Positions 1-6,274 of a DNA stretch of 54,652 bases are shown here, in pieces (the first letter of the stretch is position 1; each line of letters starts with the position of its first letter). The notes below the pieces were generated by a model. It was not told the DNA's origin, did no database searches, and saw only the letters and a program-made list of their open reading frames with translations. Source of the DNA: Vibrio tubiashii. Lineage in GTDB: Bacteria > Pseudomonadota > Gammaproteobacteria > Enterobacterales > Vibrionaceae. The position numbers and the translations under genes are program-made. Location: contig JRWQ01000004.1 of assembly GCA_000775715.1 (NCBI GenBank), positions 1-54,652 of the forward strand. Direction: 5' to 3'.

Positions 1-355
1 TCAGGTCTGAATTAGTACACTTTAGAATTTTCGACGTAGTTTGTAACTCTAACTCAGACTCTATTTCAATAAGGGCTATTCCAACTAAAACCTCCTGAGC
101 ACTAACCGATTGGCCTGTTGGCAACTCCAATTTGCCCGCTTTCATTTGAAACCCTTTCCATTCGTCTGTATGAGATAGTTCTCTATTTTTAGTCATCCGC
201 ATTAAACGTTTGCACTCTCTTGGGATATCTTTTCCTTTATCCCAAGCATTGACAGTCCTCACACTTTTAAAACAAAGTTCCGCAGTCTGTTCTACTGTTA
301 AACCGCACTCAAATTCACGAAAAATATAGTTTTTGGTCATTTCGTGATACTTCAT
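1..355 (-). CDS. Phage regulator-like protein, DUF3653 type (3' end beyond window)
   Basis: An open frame starts at the ATG at 353-355 and runs off the left edge, giving at least 118 residues. It begins MKYHEMTKNYIFREFECG and includes LTVEQTAELCFKSVRTVNAWDKGK, which reads like a helix-turn-helix (residues about 20-45). A basic stretch with several Cys, Arg and Lys residues follows. From memory this matches the short DUF3653 proteins found in Vibrio filamentous phages and related islands, where they lie near the attachment site. A second in-frame ATG at 338-340 is an alternative start. DNA binding and repression are inferred, not shown. The dif-like site lies about 60 bp upstream, which fits an integrated phage end. 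I am fairly sure of the family and unsure of the function. Confidence 0.6.
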   Translation of the reverse strand, partial: MKYHEMTKNYIFREFECGLTVEQTAELCFKSVRTVNAWDKGKDIPRECKRLMRMTKNRELSHTDEWKGFQMKAGKLELPTGQSVSAQEVLVGIALIEIESELELQTTSKILKCTNSDL

Positions 356-416
356 GATTCACTCTCTCAAAAGTGAAAGAGTTTATAAATCCATAAGTAC
401 TAATGCTACGAGTTGC

Positions 417-445
417 ATTGAACATAAGCACGCATAATGCGCACC
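417..445 (-). other. dif/att-like XerCD recombination site with 7-bp centre
   Basis: On the minus strand an 11-nt XerC-type arm GGTGCGCATTA (435-445) is followed by a 7-nt centre (428-434) and an 11-nt XerD-type arm TTATGTTCAAT (417-427). Compared with the Vibrio cholerae chromosome 1 dif as I remember it, each arm differs at one position. The centre is 7 nt long, where dif1 has 6. The site lies between a phage-type gene and the terminus genes headed by matP, where V. cholerae also carries dif1 and its Xer-integrated phages. It may be the chromosomal dif, or an attL/attR hybrid left by phage integration. Confidence 0.72.
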
Positions 446-522
446 ACTGTATAGGCATTAGTCAGTATCACCCAGAGTTAAAATCGTTCTCTAACTTCTA
501 ATCGTTTCCTGGGCCTGACTCT

Positions 523-828
523 TCACCAGTTAACTTTGCGGCCATTCTCGACAACAAATCCACAATCAATTATCGTATTATCACGATCACCTTGGAAATA
601 TCCAAACTGAAACTTTCGAAAATTGCTTTAGCTAAACCTACCTGCAATTTTGACACTGATGCTTGTGACCAAATACTTTTTACCAATCAGTTTATCGCTT
701 CGGGTAAACATCACAGTCATTTCTGAACTGTTTGTATCAGAACGTTTAGCCCAACTCGCGACGACCTTCGCCGCATCAGATTCAATACAACCAATGTCTG
801 GTGCCAAAATACAATTTGCTATGGGCAT
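523..828 (-). pseudogene. Tautomerase-family pseudogene (two frame breaks)
   Basis: The start at 828 encodes MPIANCILAPDIGC, with the Pro directly after Met that is the catalytic base of 4-oxalocrotonate tautomerase-type enzymes. The segment SEMTVMFTRSDKLIGKKY follows. The frame stops at 628. In another frame the sequence resumes as LQVGLAKAIFESFSLDISKVIVI, stops again, and a third frame supplies IIDCGFVVENGRKVNW and a stop at 523-525. Laid end to end these three pieces read like one tautomerase of about 110 residues. It seems to have lost about a dozen codons out of frame in the middle and one further base near the end. It is probably non-functional, unless the breaks are sequencing errors. 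Confidence 0.65.
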
Positions 829-1086
829 AAATTAAGTCGAGCCTCAGAAACCGTTTCGCTATGACTAATCAACATTCGGATTTTTACGACGTTTGTCGAC
901 TTTTTGTCAGAGATGTCTACGATGACTACTCAATGAAAAGTGACAACATCACTTAAGTCAACTTGTTACCAAAAAACAAATTCCCCCCTAATTAGGCGCG
1001 TAATTATCGTAATATATCCACCAACCAGCGATAGTTTATCTTAGAAGTTAACCTGTGATTTAGTTATAGTGCTTAAGAATGTAAAT
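829..1086. other. Intergenic stretch, no convincing gene
   Basis: I see no gene here. A 31-codon frame at 861-956 lacks a ribosome-binding site. A matS-like sequence with one mismatch (GTGACAACATCAC) lies at 940-952. The 3' end of the HDOD gene follows. Confidence 0.5.
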
Positions 1087-2364
1087 TTACATGGTTAAAC
1101 CTACACGACCAGGATTCATATCACGTATCATTTGCAGAGCTTCTGCTGACATCTGTACGTTGGCAAACCAAAATGGCTTATGTTTGGCCACAAACGCGTT
1201 ACTTCTATCTAAGGTGTCGAACATGGCATAAGCTTGCGCTTGCGCCAAAGCAACGCCTGCGTCACTTCTCTCCAATACGGGAACACCGTCCAAGTCTTCT
1301 TCAAGCGCATTACGCAAAGGCAATGTAAAAGGTGTCCACTCAATCGAATCCACAACTTTGTGTGTTAACTCTCGCTCCAATTCACTGATTATACGCGGCA
1401 AAATGCTCAGATCTGGCGCCACTTCCCCACAAGCATAATACTCCTCTCGGAGTGAGTTCTCTCGATACCACTGCATCTTAGCAACCTGCGCATCTTCAAA
1501 TAGCAGAGAAAAATGATTAACAATGGCGAAGTGACTGATGGTCCTTAGAACGCCAAGCAAGATACCCTGATGCGGGTTCTTCATCCCAGACTGTTCCATT
1601 CTTATTCGCGCCACATTAGCCGTTAGCACCATGTGTTGCCATAGCTTAGGGACGATACTTTTCGTCACTGGGTCATGCCATTTAAGAAGTGGCTTAGCCA
1701 TTAATATTGGAAACAACAAGCTACAGTTATCAACACCAATCGCTCCTATCGCGATCAGGGGGTCTTGGATATTACGTGGGCTCTTCCCTATCCTCTGACA
1801 AAACTTGGGATTATTGACCAATTCCAAAACATTGGTCTTTAATTGATTGTCGTTGGTAGTAAGAACAGACAACTTGCTAAAGTTGACGGATGGTGAATAC
1901 GCAATGCTTGAAAAGTAGCTAAAATCGGGGAAACGTCCAAACAATTGAAGCAACGACATGGCTCTAAGTTGCTGACAGATATAGTTTTCTGCATGTTCGG
2001 CAATATCTGATATCACAGAAATAATGACTTTTTGTCGCTCTTCAATCGCTTGCCTTCGTTCTTGAACTCTCGCAGTTTCACACTCCAATAGTAAGCGTTG
2101 ATTGTCTGTGATTCGTTCCTCCTCTTTCAAGATAACGCTGTCACAAAACTCACTTTGACGACTCAAAGTATTATCAACATCCGACTGATCAAGGATGTAT
2201 TTCTGACTTACTAACCATTTTGCATGACGCTCTATGGTCATTTGAGTGATTTTAAGTGCTAGTGCTGTCGCTTCTTCGTTATATCTTTTATTTGCCGTGA
2301 GTAAACTTTGCATAAACAAGATCACTTTATCGTACCAATGCCCGGCATCCCGATGGATCACCAA
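1087..2364 (-). CDS. HDOD-domain protein
   Basis: This cytoplasmic protein has up to 425 residues. Residues about 60-115 are rich in Glu, Arg and Gln and are probably helical or coiled-coil (LKEEERITDNQRLLLECETARVQER in part). From about residue 195 an HDOD-like domain is visible: DPLIAIGAIGVDNCSLLF, then KLWQHMVLTANVARI and HQGILLGVLRTISHFAI. HDOD proteins are non-catalytic relatives of HD phosphohydrolases and act in signalling by poorly known mechanisms. The longest frame starts at a TTG (2362-2364). An ATG at 2311-2313 (residue 18) is a reasonable alternative, and neither has a strong ribosome-binding site. The gene lies downstream of matP and the DUF3634 gene but about 190 bp away, so it may have its own promoter. 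Confidence 0.7.
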   Translation of the reverse strand: MVIHRDAGHWYDKVILFMQSLLTANKRYNEEATALALKITQMTIERHAKWLVSQKYILDQSDVDNTLSRQSEFCDSVILKEEERITDNQRLLLECETARVQERRQAIEERQKVIISVISDIAEHAENYICQQLRAMSLLQLFGRFPDFSYFSSIAYSPSVNFSKLSVLTTNDNQLKTNVLELVNNPKFCQRIGKSPRNIQDPLIAIGAIGVDNCSLLFPILMAKPLLKWHDPVTKSIVPKLWQHMVLTANVARIRMEQSGMKNPHQGILLGVLRTISHFAIVNHFSLLFEDAQVAKMQWYRENSLREEYYACGEVAPDLSILPRIISELERELTHKVVDSIEWTPFTLPLRNALEEDLDGVPVLERSDAGVALAQAQAYAMFDTLDRSNAFVAKHKPFWFANVQMSAEALQMIRDMNPGRVGLTM

Positions 2365-2552
2365 TCAAGTATATTTAACTATAGTTGCTGATCACTAAAG
2401 CGGCACCCCAGTATCACGACGTGATGGAAAAATCGTTGATAACTAGGTTTAAAGTATCTAGAAACGTTGTATGGAAAGAAACTTGCGGTGCAAACTCAAG
2501 ACCCTCCAATGTCACATTGACACCGGAGGATGTCTAAATATTCAAACAGGCG

Positions 2553-2864
2553 TTAACCAGAATGTTTTTTACCTTTGCTGCGAAAGCCTTGATGAGGAAA
2601 AACGTTACGAATTCGCTGTTGAACTTTCTTTGGCACTTGCTTGGACATAACGAGTTTTGTTCCTGTACGCTGCTGATACACTTTTAACTCTCCACTAAAT
2701 GGAGTGCGCTCAGCAATTTCAACCACATTATGCCTAAAGCTTGGCGGGAAGTGCCCTTTCTCGCGAGTGATTTTGCCATCGGAGAACGTGACTTTTAAAA
2801 TAGGTCGATCTACTGCGACCAGCCAAAAGATTAAAATTGATGCAACAATAACGACGTACAGCAT
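2553..2864 (-). CDS. DUF3634 family membrane-anchored protein
   Basis: This 103-residue protein opens with a hydrophobic membrane segment (LYVVIVASILIFWLVAV, residues 2-18). A basic soluble domain follows, with the family-like features RPILKVTFSDGKITREKGHFPP and a Lys/Arg-rich end (GFRSKGKKHSG). I recognise it as DUF3634, a family conserved in Vibrio beside matP. Its function is unknown. The start at 2864 is supported by GGGAG just upstream on the minus strand. It lies 28 bp downstream of matP on the same strand and is probably co-transcribed with it. The positive charge suggests a cytoplasmic domain that touches nucleic acid or phospholipid, but this is only a guess. Confidence 0.72.
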   Translation of the reverse strand: MLYVVIVASILIFWLVAVDRPILKVTFSDGKITREKGHFPPSFRHNVVEIAERTPFSGELKVYQQRTGTKLVMSKQVPKKVQQRIRNVFPHQGFRSKGKKHSG

Positions 2865-2892
2865 AGGCGCTCCCTACTAGGGTCAGTTGACC

Positions 2893-3339
2893 CTAATCAA
2901 GTAATTTGGACAAATCTTCTTTTAGACTATTCACTGCTTTGCTCGCTTTTTCACTGCGCGACGCCTCTGATAACAAATATTCAATCGCATCAGATAAAGT
3001 ACAACCAAGCTCATTCGCTCTGTGTGATAGTTTCTCCCATACCCGATAATCAAGATCGATAGACTTTTTCTTAGTATGGATTTGCTCAGCATTAAAGTGA
3101 CGCTTACGTTTAGCTCGAATCGCCTGCTTGAGCTTATTGTCTAGCTCTGGCGACATATGTTGCTCAATCCACTCTAGAACTTTCGTTGGCTCATGTTCTA
3201 TTTGACGTAGCTCATGAATCGCAGCATCGGCTTCACTGGTATCAACGTAACTGGTGATAGTTTCACCGGCCTTCCACTTGTTGATCAAATAATTCCATTT
3301 CCAACCACATTCTAAGTTTTCAAGCTGTTGATATTTCAT
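2893..3339 (-). CDS. matP: Macrodomain Ter protein MatP
   Basis: MatP is a dimeric DNA-binding protein that recognises matS sites, condenses the terminus region and delays separation of sister termini through the division machinery. This 148-residue protein has the usual MatP length. The N-terminal helical region carries NLECGWKWNYLINKWKAGE. The C-terminal half holds the ribbon-helix-helix fold, KKKSIDLDYRVWEKLSHRANELGCTLSDAIEYLL (residues about 89-124), and a final helix. The gene stands divergent from the Lon-like gene, as in E. coli. Perfect matS sites occur in the window at 10988-11000 and 13336-13348. A one-mismatch site at 3367-3379 lies 28 bp upstream of its own start, which hints at autoregulation. 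Confidence 0.93.
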   Translation of the reverse strand: MKYQQLENLECGWKWNYLINKWKAGETITSYVDTSEADAAIHELRQIEHEPTKVLEWIEQHMSPELDNKLKQAIRAKRKRHFNAEQIHTKKKSIDLDYRVWEKLSHRANELGCTLSDAIEYLLSEASRSEKASKAVNSLKEDLSKLLD

Positions 3340-3366
3340 TGTAAAGCCATTCCGTTAACGTTCCAG

Positions 3367-3379
3367 GTGACAGCGTAAC
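3367..3379. promoter_or_regulatory. matS-like site in the matP promoter region (one mismatch)
   Basis: The sequence GTGACAGCGTAAC matches the matS consensus GTGACRNYGTCAC at all but one position. It lies 28 bp upstream of the matP start codon in the matP/Lon-like divergent region. MatP could bind it weakly and repress its own gene. Confidence 0.4.
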
Positions 3380-3509
3380 CCTAACTATCCCAAGTTACAA
3401 TCCCATTTTTAGTTGAAAAGCGATCAAGATCATCAGATAAATTATCTGTATCTCCCGAAACGGTTTTTCTATATAATTTTCATCCATTTTAAGTACATGA
3501 ATTGATTTA

Positions 3510-5156
3510 ATGAACCAAGAAAGCTGGCATGCTGTCACGCCACAATATTCTCAATATGACGCGCAGATCCAACGATTTGATGAGATAGAAAAAGTCGATT
3601 TTTTTAATATCCAACCTCGTCTCAAACAATCACTGAAAACCCTAGCCACAATAGAGGGCTTTAGCCGCTTACTTGTTATCAATTCTGCTGACAACGCCTT
3701 CTACCGCAACTTGATTAAAGATGGTTTACAAGCACTTGTAGGCAGCAAGCCTGTGGAAACGAGTGAGTCTTTAAGCATTTCAACGCTACTAGGTTCATAC
3801 ACCTGTAGCGATAGCGGTGAGATCGTCACTTCAAACCAAGGATTGCTAGACAAAGCTAACGGCGGCTATTTAGTGATACCAGTAACCTTGCTATTGGCTA
3901 ACCCTGCAAGTTGGCAAACTTTGAAGTCCGTATTACTTGGGCAGGTCGTCAGCCCTGTAAATGCAGACCCTCGTAAACTTGCGACTAACCCACCGTCGCA
4001 AACCTACGACATAAAGATCGTTATGGTCGGTGATCGTCACCAAATCGCAGATTTCGAATATTTAGAGCCTGAACTATACACTGGTCTAGCTATGTTCACC
4101 GAAATCGAAGATGAACTAGCACTTAACAGCAAAAGTATTACACAGTTGCTAGGTTTCATCGCGTGGATTATTCAGACATACAAGCTACCCACTCTCTCGT
4201 TCGGCGCCATACATCGACTAATGAATGCTGGCGCGCGCTATACCGAAGATCAGCACTATATGCCAATCGAGATCCTTTGGTACTTGTCACTATTCCAAGA
4301 GGCCCTAGTCACCTCGAACAACAAAGTCATCTCAGAGCAAGACCTTGAACAAGCCATAGAGGCAAAATATCATCGTGAAGCTTACCTCCCAGAAAGAGCT
4401 CTCGCAGACATCACTGACGGCCAAGTCATCATTGAGACTCAAGGTGAATGTATCGGTCAGGTCAATGGCCTAACCGTTATTGACGTACCAGGACATCCTA
4501 TGTCGTATGGTGAGCCTGCACGAATATCATGTGTCATTCATTTTGGTGATGGCGATATCTCAGATGTAGAACGTAAAGCCGAACTTGGTGGTAACTTACA
4601 CGCTAAAGGCATGATGATCATGCAAGCCTTTGTTAGCAGTGCACTACAACTTGACGAGCCGCTGCCCTACTCAGCCTCAGTCGTGTTTGAGCAGTCGTAC
4701 AGTGAAGTTGATGGGGATAGTGCCACACTTGCTGAGCTTTGCTCTTTCGTCTCTGCTCTATCTGAGTACCCGATAAACCAGCAAATCGCGGTAACTGGCG
4801 CTGTTGACCAATTTGGCCGCGTTCAAGCTGTTGGCGGCCTCAACGAAAAAATCGAAGGCTTCTATCACGTATGTAAACATCAAGGCTTAACTGGCGAACA
4901 AGGTGTAATCTTACCTAAGTCTAACCTTAAGCATTTGTCTCTGAACAAAGACGTGGTAGAAAGCATCAAGAAAAATCAATTTCATATCTGGTCTGTATCT
5001 ACGGTTGATGAAGCAATTCCTATTATTATGGGTAAACCTTTCCGCGGAGAAGATGAAGAAAGTGTAGTTAGCAAAATAGCACAACGTATTGAAAACTATG
5101 AAAGACACGAGCATCCACCAGGAATTGTGGAGCGCATCAAAAACTGGTTCGTTTGA
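3510..5156 (+). CDS. Lon-like protease (YcbZ/LonB type)
   Basis: This 548-residue protein is related to the Lon-like protein YcbZ of E. coli, which also sits between matP and fabA. The C-terminal proteolytic domain is clear: the catalytic serine in EVDGDSATLAEL (Ser404) and the lysine in GGLNEKIEGF (Lys447) form the Lon Ser-Lys dyad. The N-terminal half corresponds to the AAA region, but I see no normal Walker A motif. Only a Walker B-like stretch, KANGGYLVIPVTLLL (115-129), remains, so ATP use is doubtful. The substrates are unknown. The gene is divergent from matP, and fabA follows after 91 bp with its own operators. The start at 3510 is the first ATG. Confidence 0.85.
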   Translation: MNQESWHAVTPQYSQYDAQIQRFDEIEKVDFFNIQPRLKQSLKTLATIEGFSRLLVINSADNAFYRNLIKDGLQALVGSKPVETSESLSISTLLGSYTCSDSGEIVTSNQGLLDKANGGYLVIPVTLLLANPASWQTLKSVLLGQVVSPVNADPRKLATNPPSQTYDIKIVMVGDRHQIADFEYLEPELYTGLAMFTEIEDELALNSKSITQLLGFIAWIIQTYKLPTLSFGAIHRLMNAGARYTEDQHYMPIEILWYLSLFQEALVTSNNKVISEQDLEQAIEAKYHREAYLPERALADITDGQVIIETQGECIGQVNGLTVIDVPGHPMSYGEPARISCVIHFGDGDISDVERKAELGGNLHAKGMMIMQAFVSSALQLDEPLPYSASVVFEQSYSEVDGDSATLAELCSFVSALSEYPINQQIAVTGAVDQFGRVQAVGGLNEKIEGFYHVCKHQGLTGEQGVILPKSNLKHLSLNKDVVESIKKNQFHIWSVSTVDEAIPIIMGKPFRGEDEESVVSKIAQRIENYERHEHPPGIVERIKNWFV

Positions 5157-5177
5157 ACAAAATTTAACACAGTAATT

Positions 5178-5194
5178 GACTGATCGGAGTTGTT
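5178..5194. promoter_or_regulatory. FadR-like operator upstream of fabA
   Basis: The 17-mer GACTGATCGGAGTTGTT agrees with the FadR consensus AACTGGTCGGACCAGTT at 12 of 17 positions. It lies about 55 bp before the fabA start. In E. coli FadR activates fabA from such a site, so the same is inferred here. Confidence 0.5.
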
Positions 5195-5195
5195 T

Positions 5196-5213
5196 AGCGT
5201 ACACCTGTTCACT
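5196..5213. promoter_or_regulatory. FabR-like operator upstream of fabA
   Basis: AGCGTACACCTGTTCACT is an imperfect palindrome. It resembles the FabR site that sits next to the FadR site in E. coli fabA and fabB. Its position, one base after the FadR-like site, supports the reading. The match is from memory of the consensus. Confidence 0.45.
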
Positions 5214-5247
5214 AACATGCTGCTATCAAAAATCGGAGTAATTGATA

Positions 5248-5766
5248 ATGCAAAACAAACGTGATTCTTATAACCGCGAAGATCTTTTAGCGTCTAGCCA
5301 AGGCGAACTATTCGGTCCTGGTTACCCTCAACTGCCTGCGCCAAATATGCTAATGATGGATCGCGTCACCAAAATGTCTGAGACAGAGGGTGATTTCGGT
5401 AAGGGTCTGATTCTAGCGGAGCTAGATATTACTCCTGATCTATGGTTTTTTGACTGCCACTTCCCAGGTGACCCAGTAATGCCTGGCTGTCTTGGCCTTG
5501 ACGCAATGTGGCAGTTAGTTGGCTTCTTCCTAGGCTGGGTTGGCGGTAAAGGTAAAGGTCGTGCCCTAGGTGTTGGTGAAGTGAAGTTTACAGGCCAAAT
5601 CCTACCTACAGCTAGAAAAGTCACTTACGAAATTCACATGAAGCGCGTTGTTAACCGCAAACTTGTGATGGGCCTTGCTGATGGTCGCGTATTGGTTGAT
5701 GGTAAAGAGATCTATGTAGCGAAAGATTTGAAAGTTGGCTTGTTCCAAGACACTTCTGCTTTCTAA
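5248..5766 (+). CDS. fabA: 3-hydroxydecanoyl-ACP dehydratase/isomerase FabA
   Basis: FabA dehydrates 3-hydroxyacyl-ACP and isomerises trans-2- to cis-3-decenoyl-ACP, the branch point to unsaturated fatty acids. The 172-residue product has the normal length and is very close to E. coli FabA. The hotdog-fold active site is intact, with the His in [12 protein letters not shown] and the Asp in [13 protein letters not shown]. The ATG at 5248 was chosen over an in-frame TTG at 5242 because CGGAG lies at the right distance before it and the product then starts like known FabA (MQNKRDSY). A strong terminator follows at 5785. FadR- and FabR-like operators precede the gene. Confidence 0.97.
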   Translation: MQNKRDSYNREDLLASSQGELFGPGYPQLPAPNMLMMDRVTKMSETEGDFGKGLILAELDITPDLWFFDCHFPGDPVMPGCLGLDAMWQLVGFFLGWVGGKGKGRALGVGEVKFTGQILPTARKVTYEIHMKRVVNRKLVMGLADGRVLVDGKEIYVAKDLKVGLFQDTSAF

Positions 5767-5784
5767 TAATAGAACTAATTTTTA

Positions 5785-5810
5785 AGCGACTCATTTGAGT
5801 TGCTTTTTTT
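5785..5810 (+). terminator. Intrinsic terminator after fabA
   Basis: An 8-bp stem (AGCGACTC with GAGTTGCT, loop ATTT) is followed directly by a run of T, 18 bp after the fabA stop. Confidence 0.85.
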
Positions 5811-5850
5811 CTTTCAATAAATTTAGTTATAGTGCGTTAAATTATTCATT

Positions 5851-5869
5851 AAAAGCCCCTTTCGGGGCT
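5851..5869 (-). terminator. Intrinsic terminator of rmf
   Basis: Read on the minus strand, a GC-rich hairpin AGCCCCGAAAGGGGCT is followed by TTTT, 27 bp after the rmf stop. Confidence 0.8.
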
Positions 5870-5896
5870 AGATCCTGTGTTGTATGGGATTGAGTG

Positions 5897-6070
5897 TTAT
5901 TTATAGAGACCAGAGTTTTTGTCTTCCCTGGCGTCGCGCCAACCACCAAGCCAATAAGTCCGAGCATCCATCTGCTGGTATGGACATGCCTCCATCGAGC
6001 GGCCATTCAGGCCCGCTTTGTAACCTTGAGATTGAGCTCGTTCTAAGCGGTCACGCTTTTGTCTCTTCAT
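5897..6070 (-). CDS. rmf: Ribosome modulation factor Rmf
   Basis: Rmf is a small basic protein that dimerises 70S ribosomes into inactive 100S particles in stationary phase. The 57-residue product starts MKRQKRDRLERAQSQGYKAG and carries GRSMEACPYQ and the WLGGWRDAR motif typical of the family. An ATG six codons upstream (6086-6088) is also in frame. The strong ribosome-binding site GAGGACG lies between the two, which decides for the start at 6070. It ends with the hairpin at 5851-5869. Gene order fabA-rmf is as in E. coli, but convergent here. The pqiABC genes that neighbour rmf in E. coli are absent. Confidence 0.95.
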   Translation of the reverse strand: MKRQKRDRLERAQSQGYKAGLNGRSMEACPYQQMDARTYWLGGWRDAREDKNSGLYK

Positions 6071-6221
6071 AGTGTCGTCCTCATACATAAAATGTTTCTT
6101 AACGTACTATCTATCAATCGACCCAACTGAGATCTTTGTTTGATCTGCCTAGCCGATCAATATGAAGCTTTTATGGCTTCACAATTAAGATTCGATCAAA
6201 CAAACGGCAAATTCAAGATAT

Positions 6222-6257
6222 AAAAAAAGCACAGATTCAAAACTGTGAACCTGTGCT
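6222..6257 (-). terminator. Intrinsic terminator of the DUF3466 gene
   Basis: On the minus strand AGCACAG pairs with CTGTGCT around a long loop and is followed by seven T. It lies just after the stop of the DUF3466 gene. Confidence 0.75.
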
Positions 6258-6274
6258 CTTGTTTACAATTTAGT

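Noticed and set aside
650..835. Plus-strand open frame opposite the tautomerase pseudogene
   Set aside because: The minus strand gives a recognisable protein family; the plus frame is its shadow and has no start signal.
861..956. Plus-strand open frame of 31 codons next to the tautomerase pseudogene
   Set aside because: There is no ribosome-binding site, no known motif and no sign of conservation that I can judge.
3817..3829. Another one-mismatch matS-like sequence (GTGAGATCGTCAC) in the Lon-like gene
   Set aside because: The mismatch is in the conserved left arm. About 0.4 one-mismatch sites are expected by chance in a window this size, and there is no positional argument for this one.
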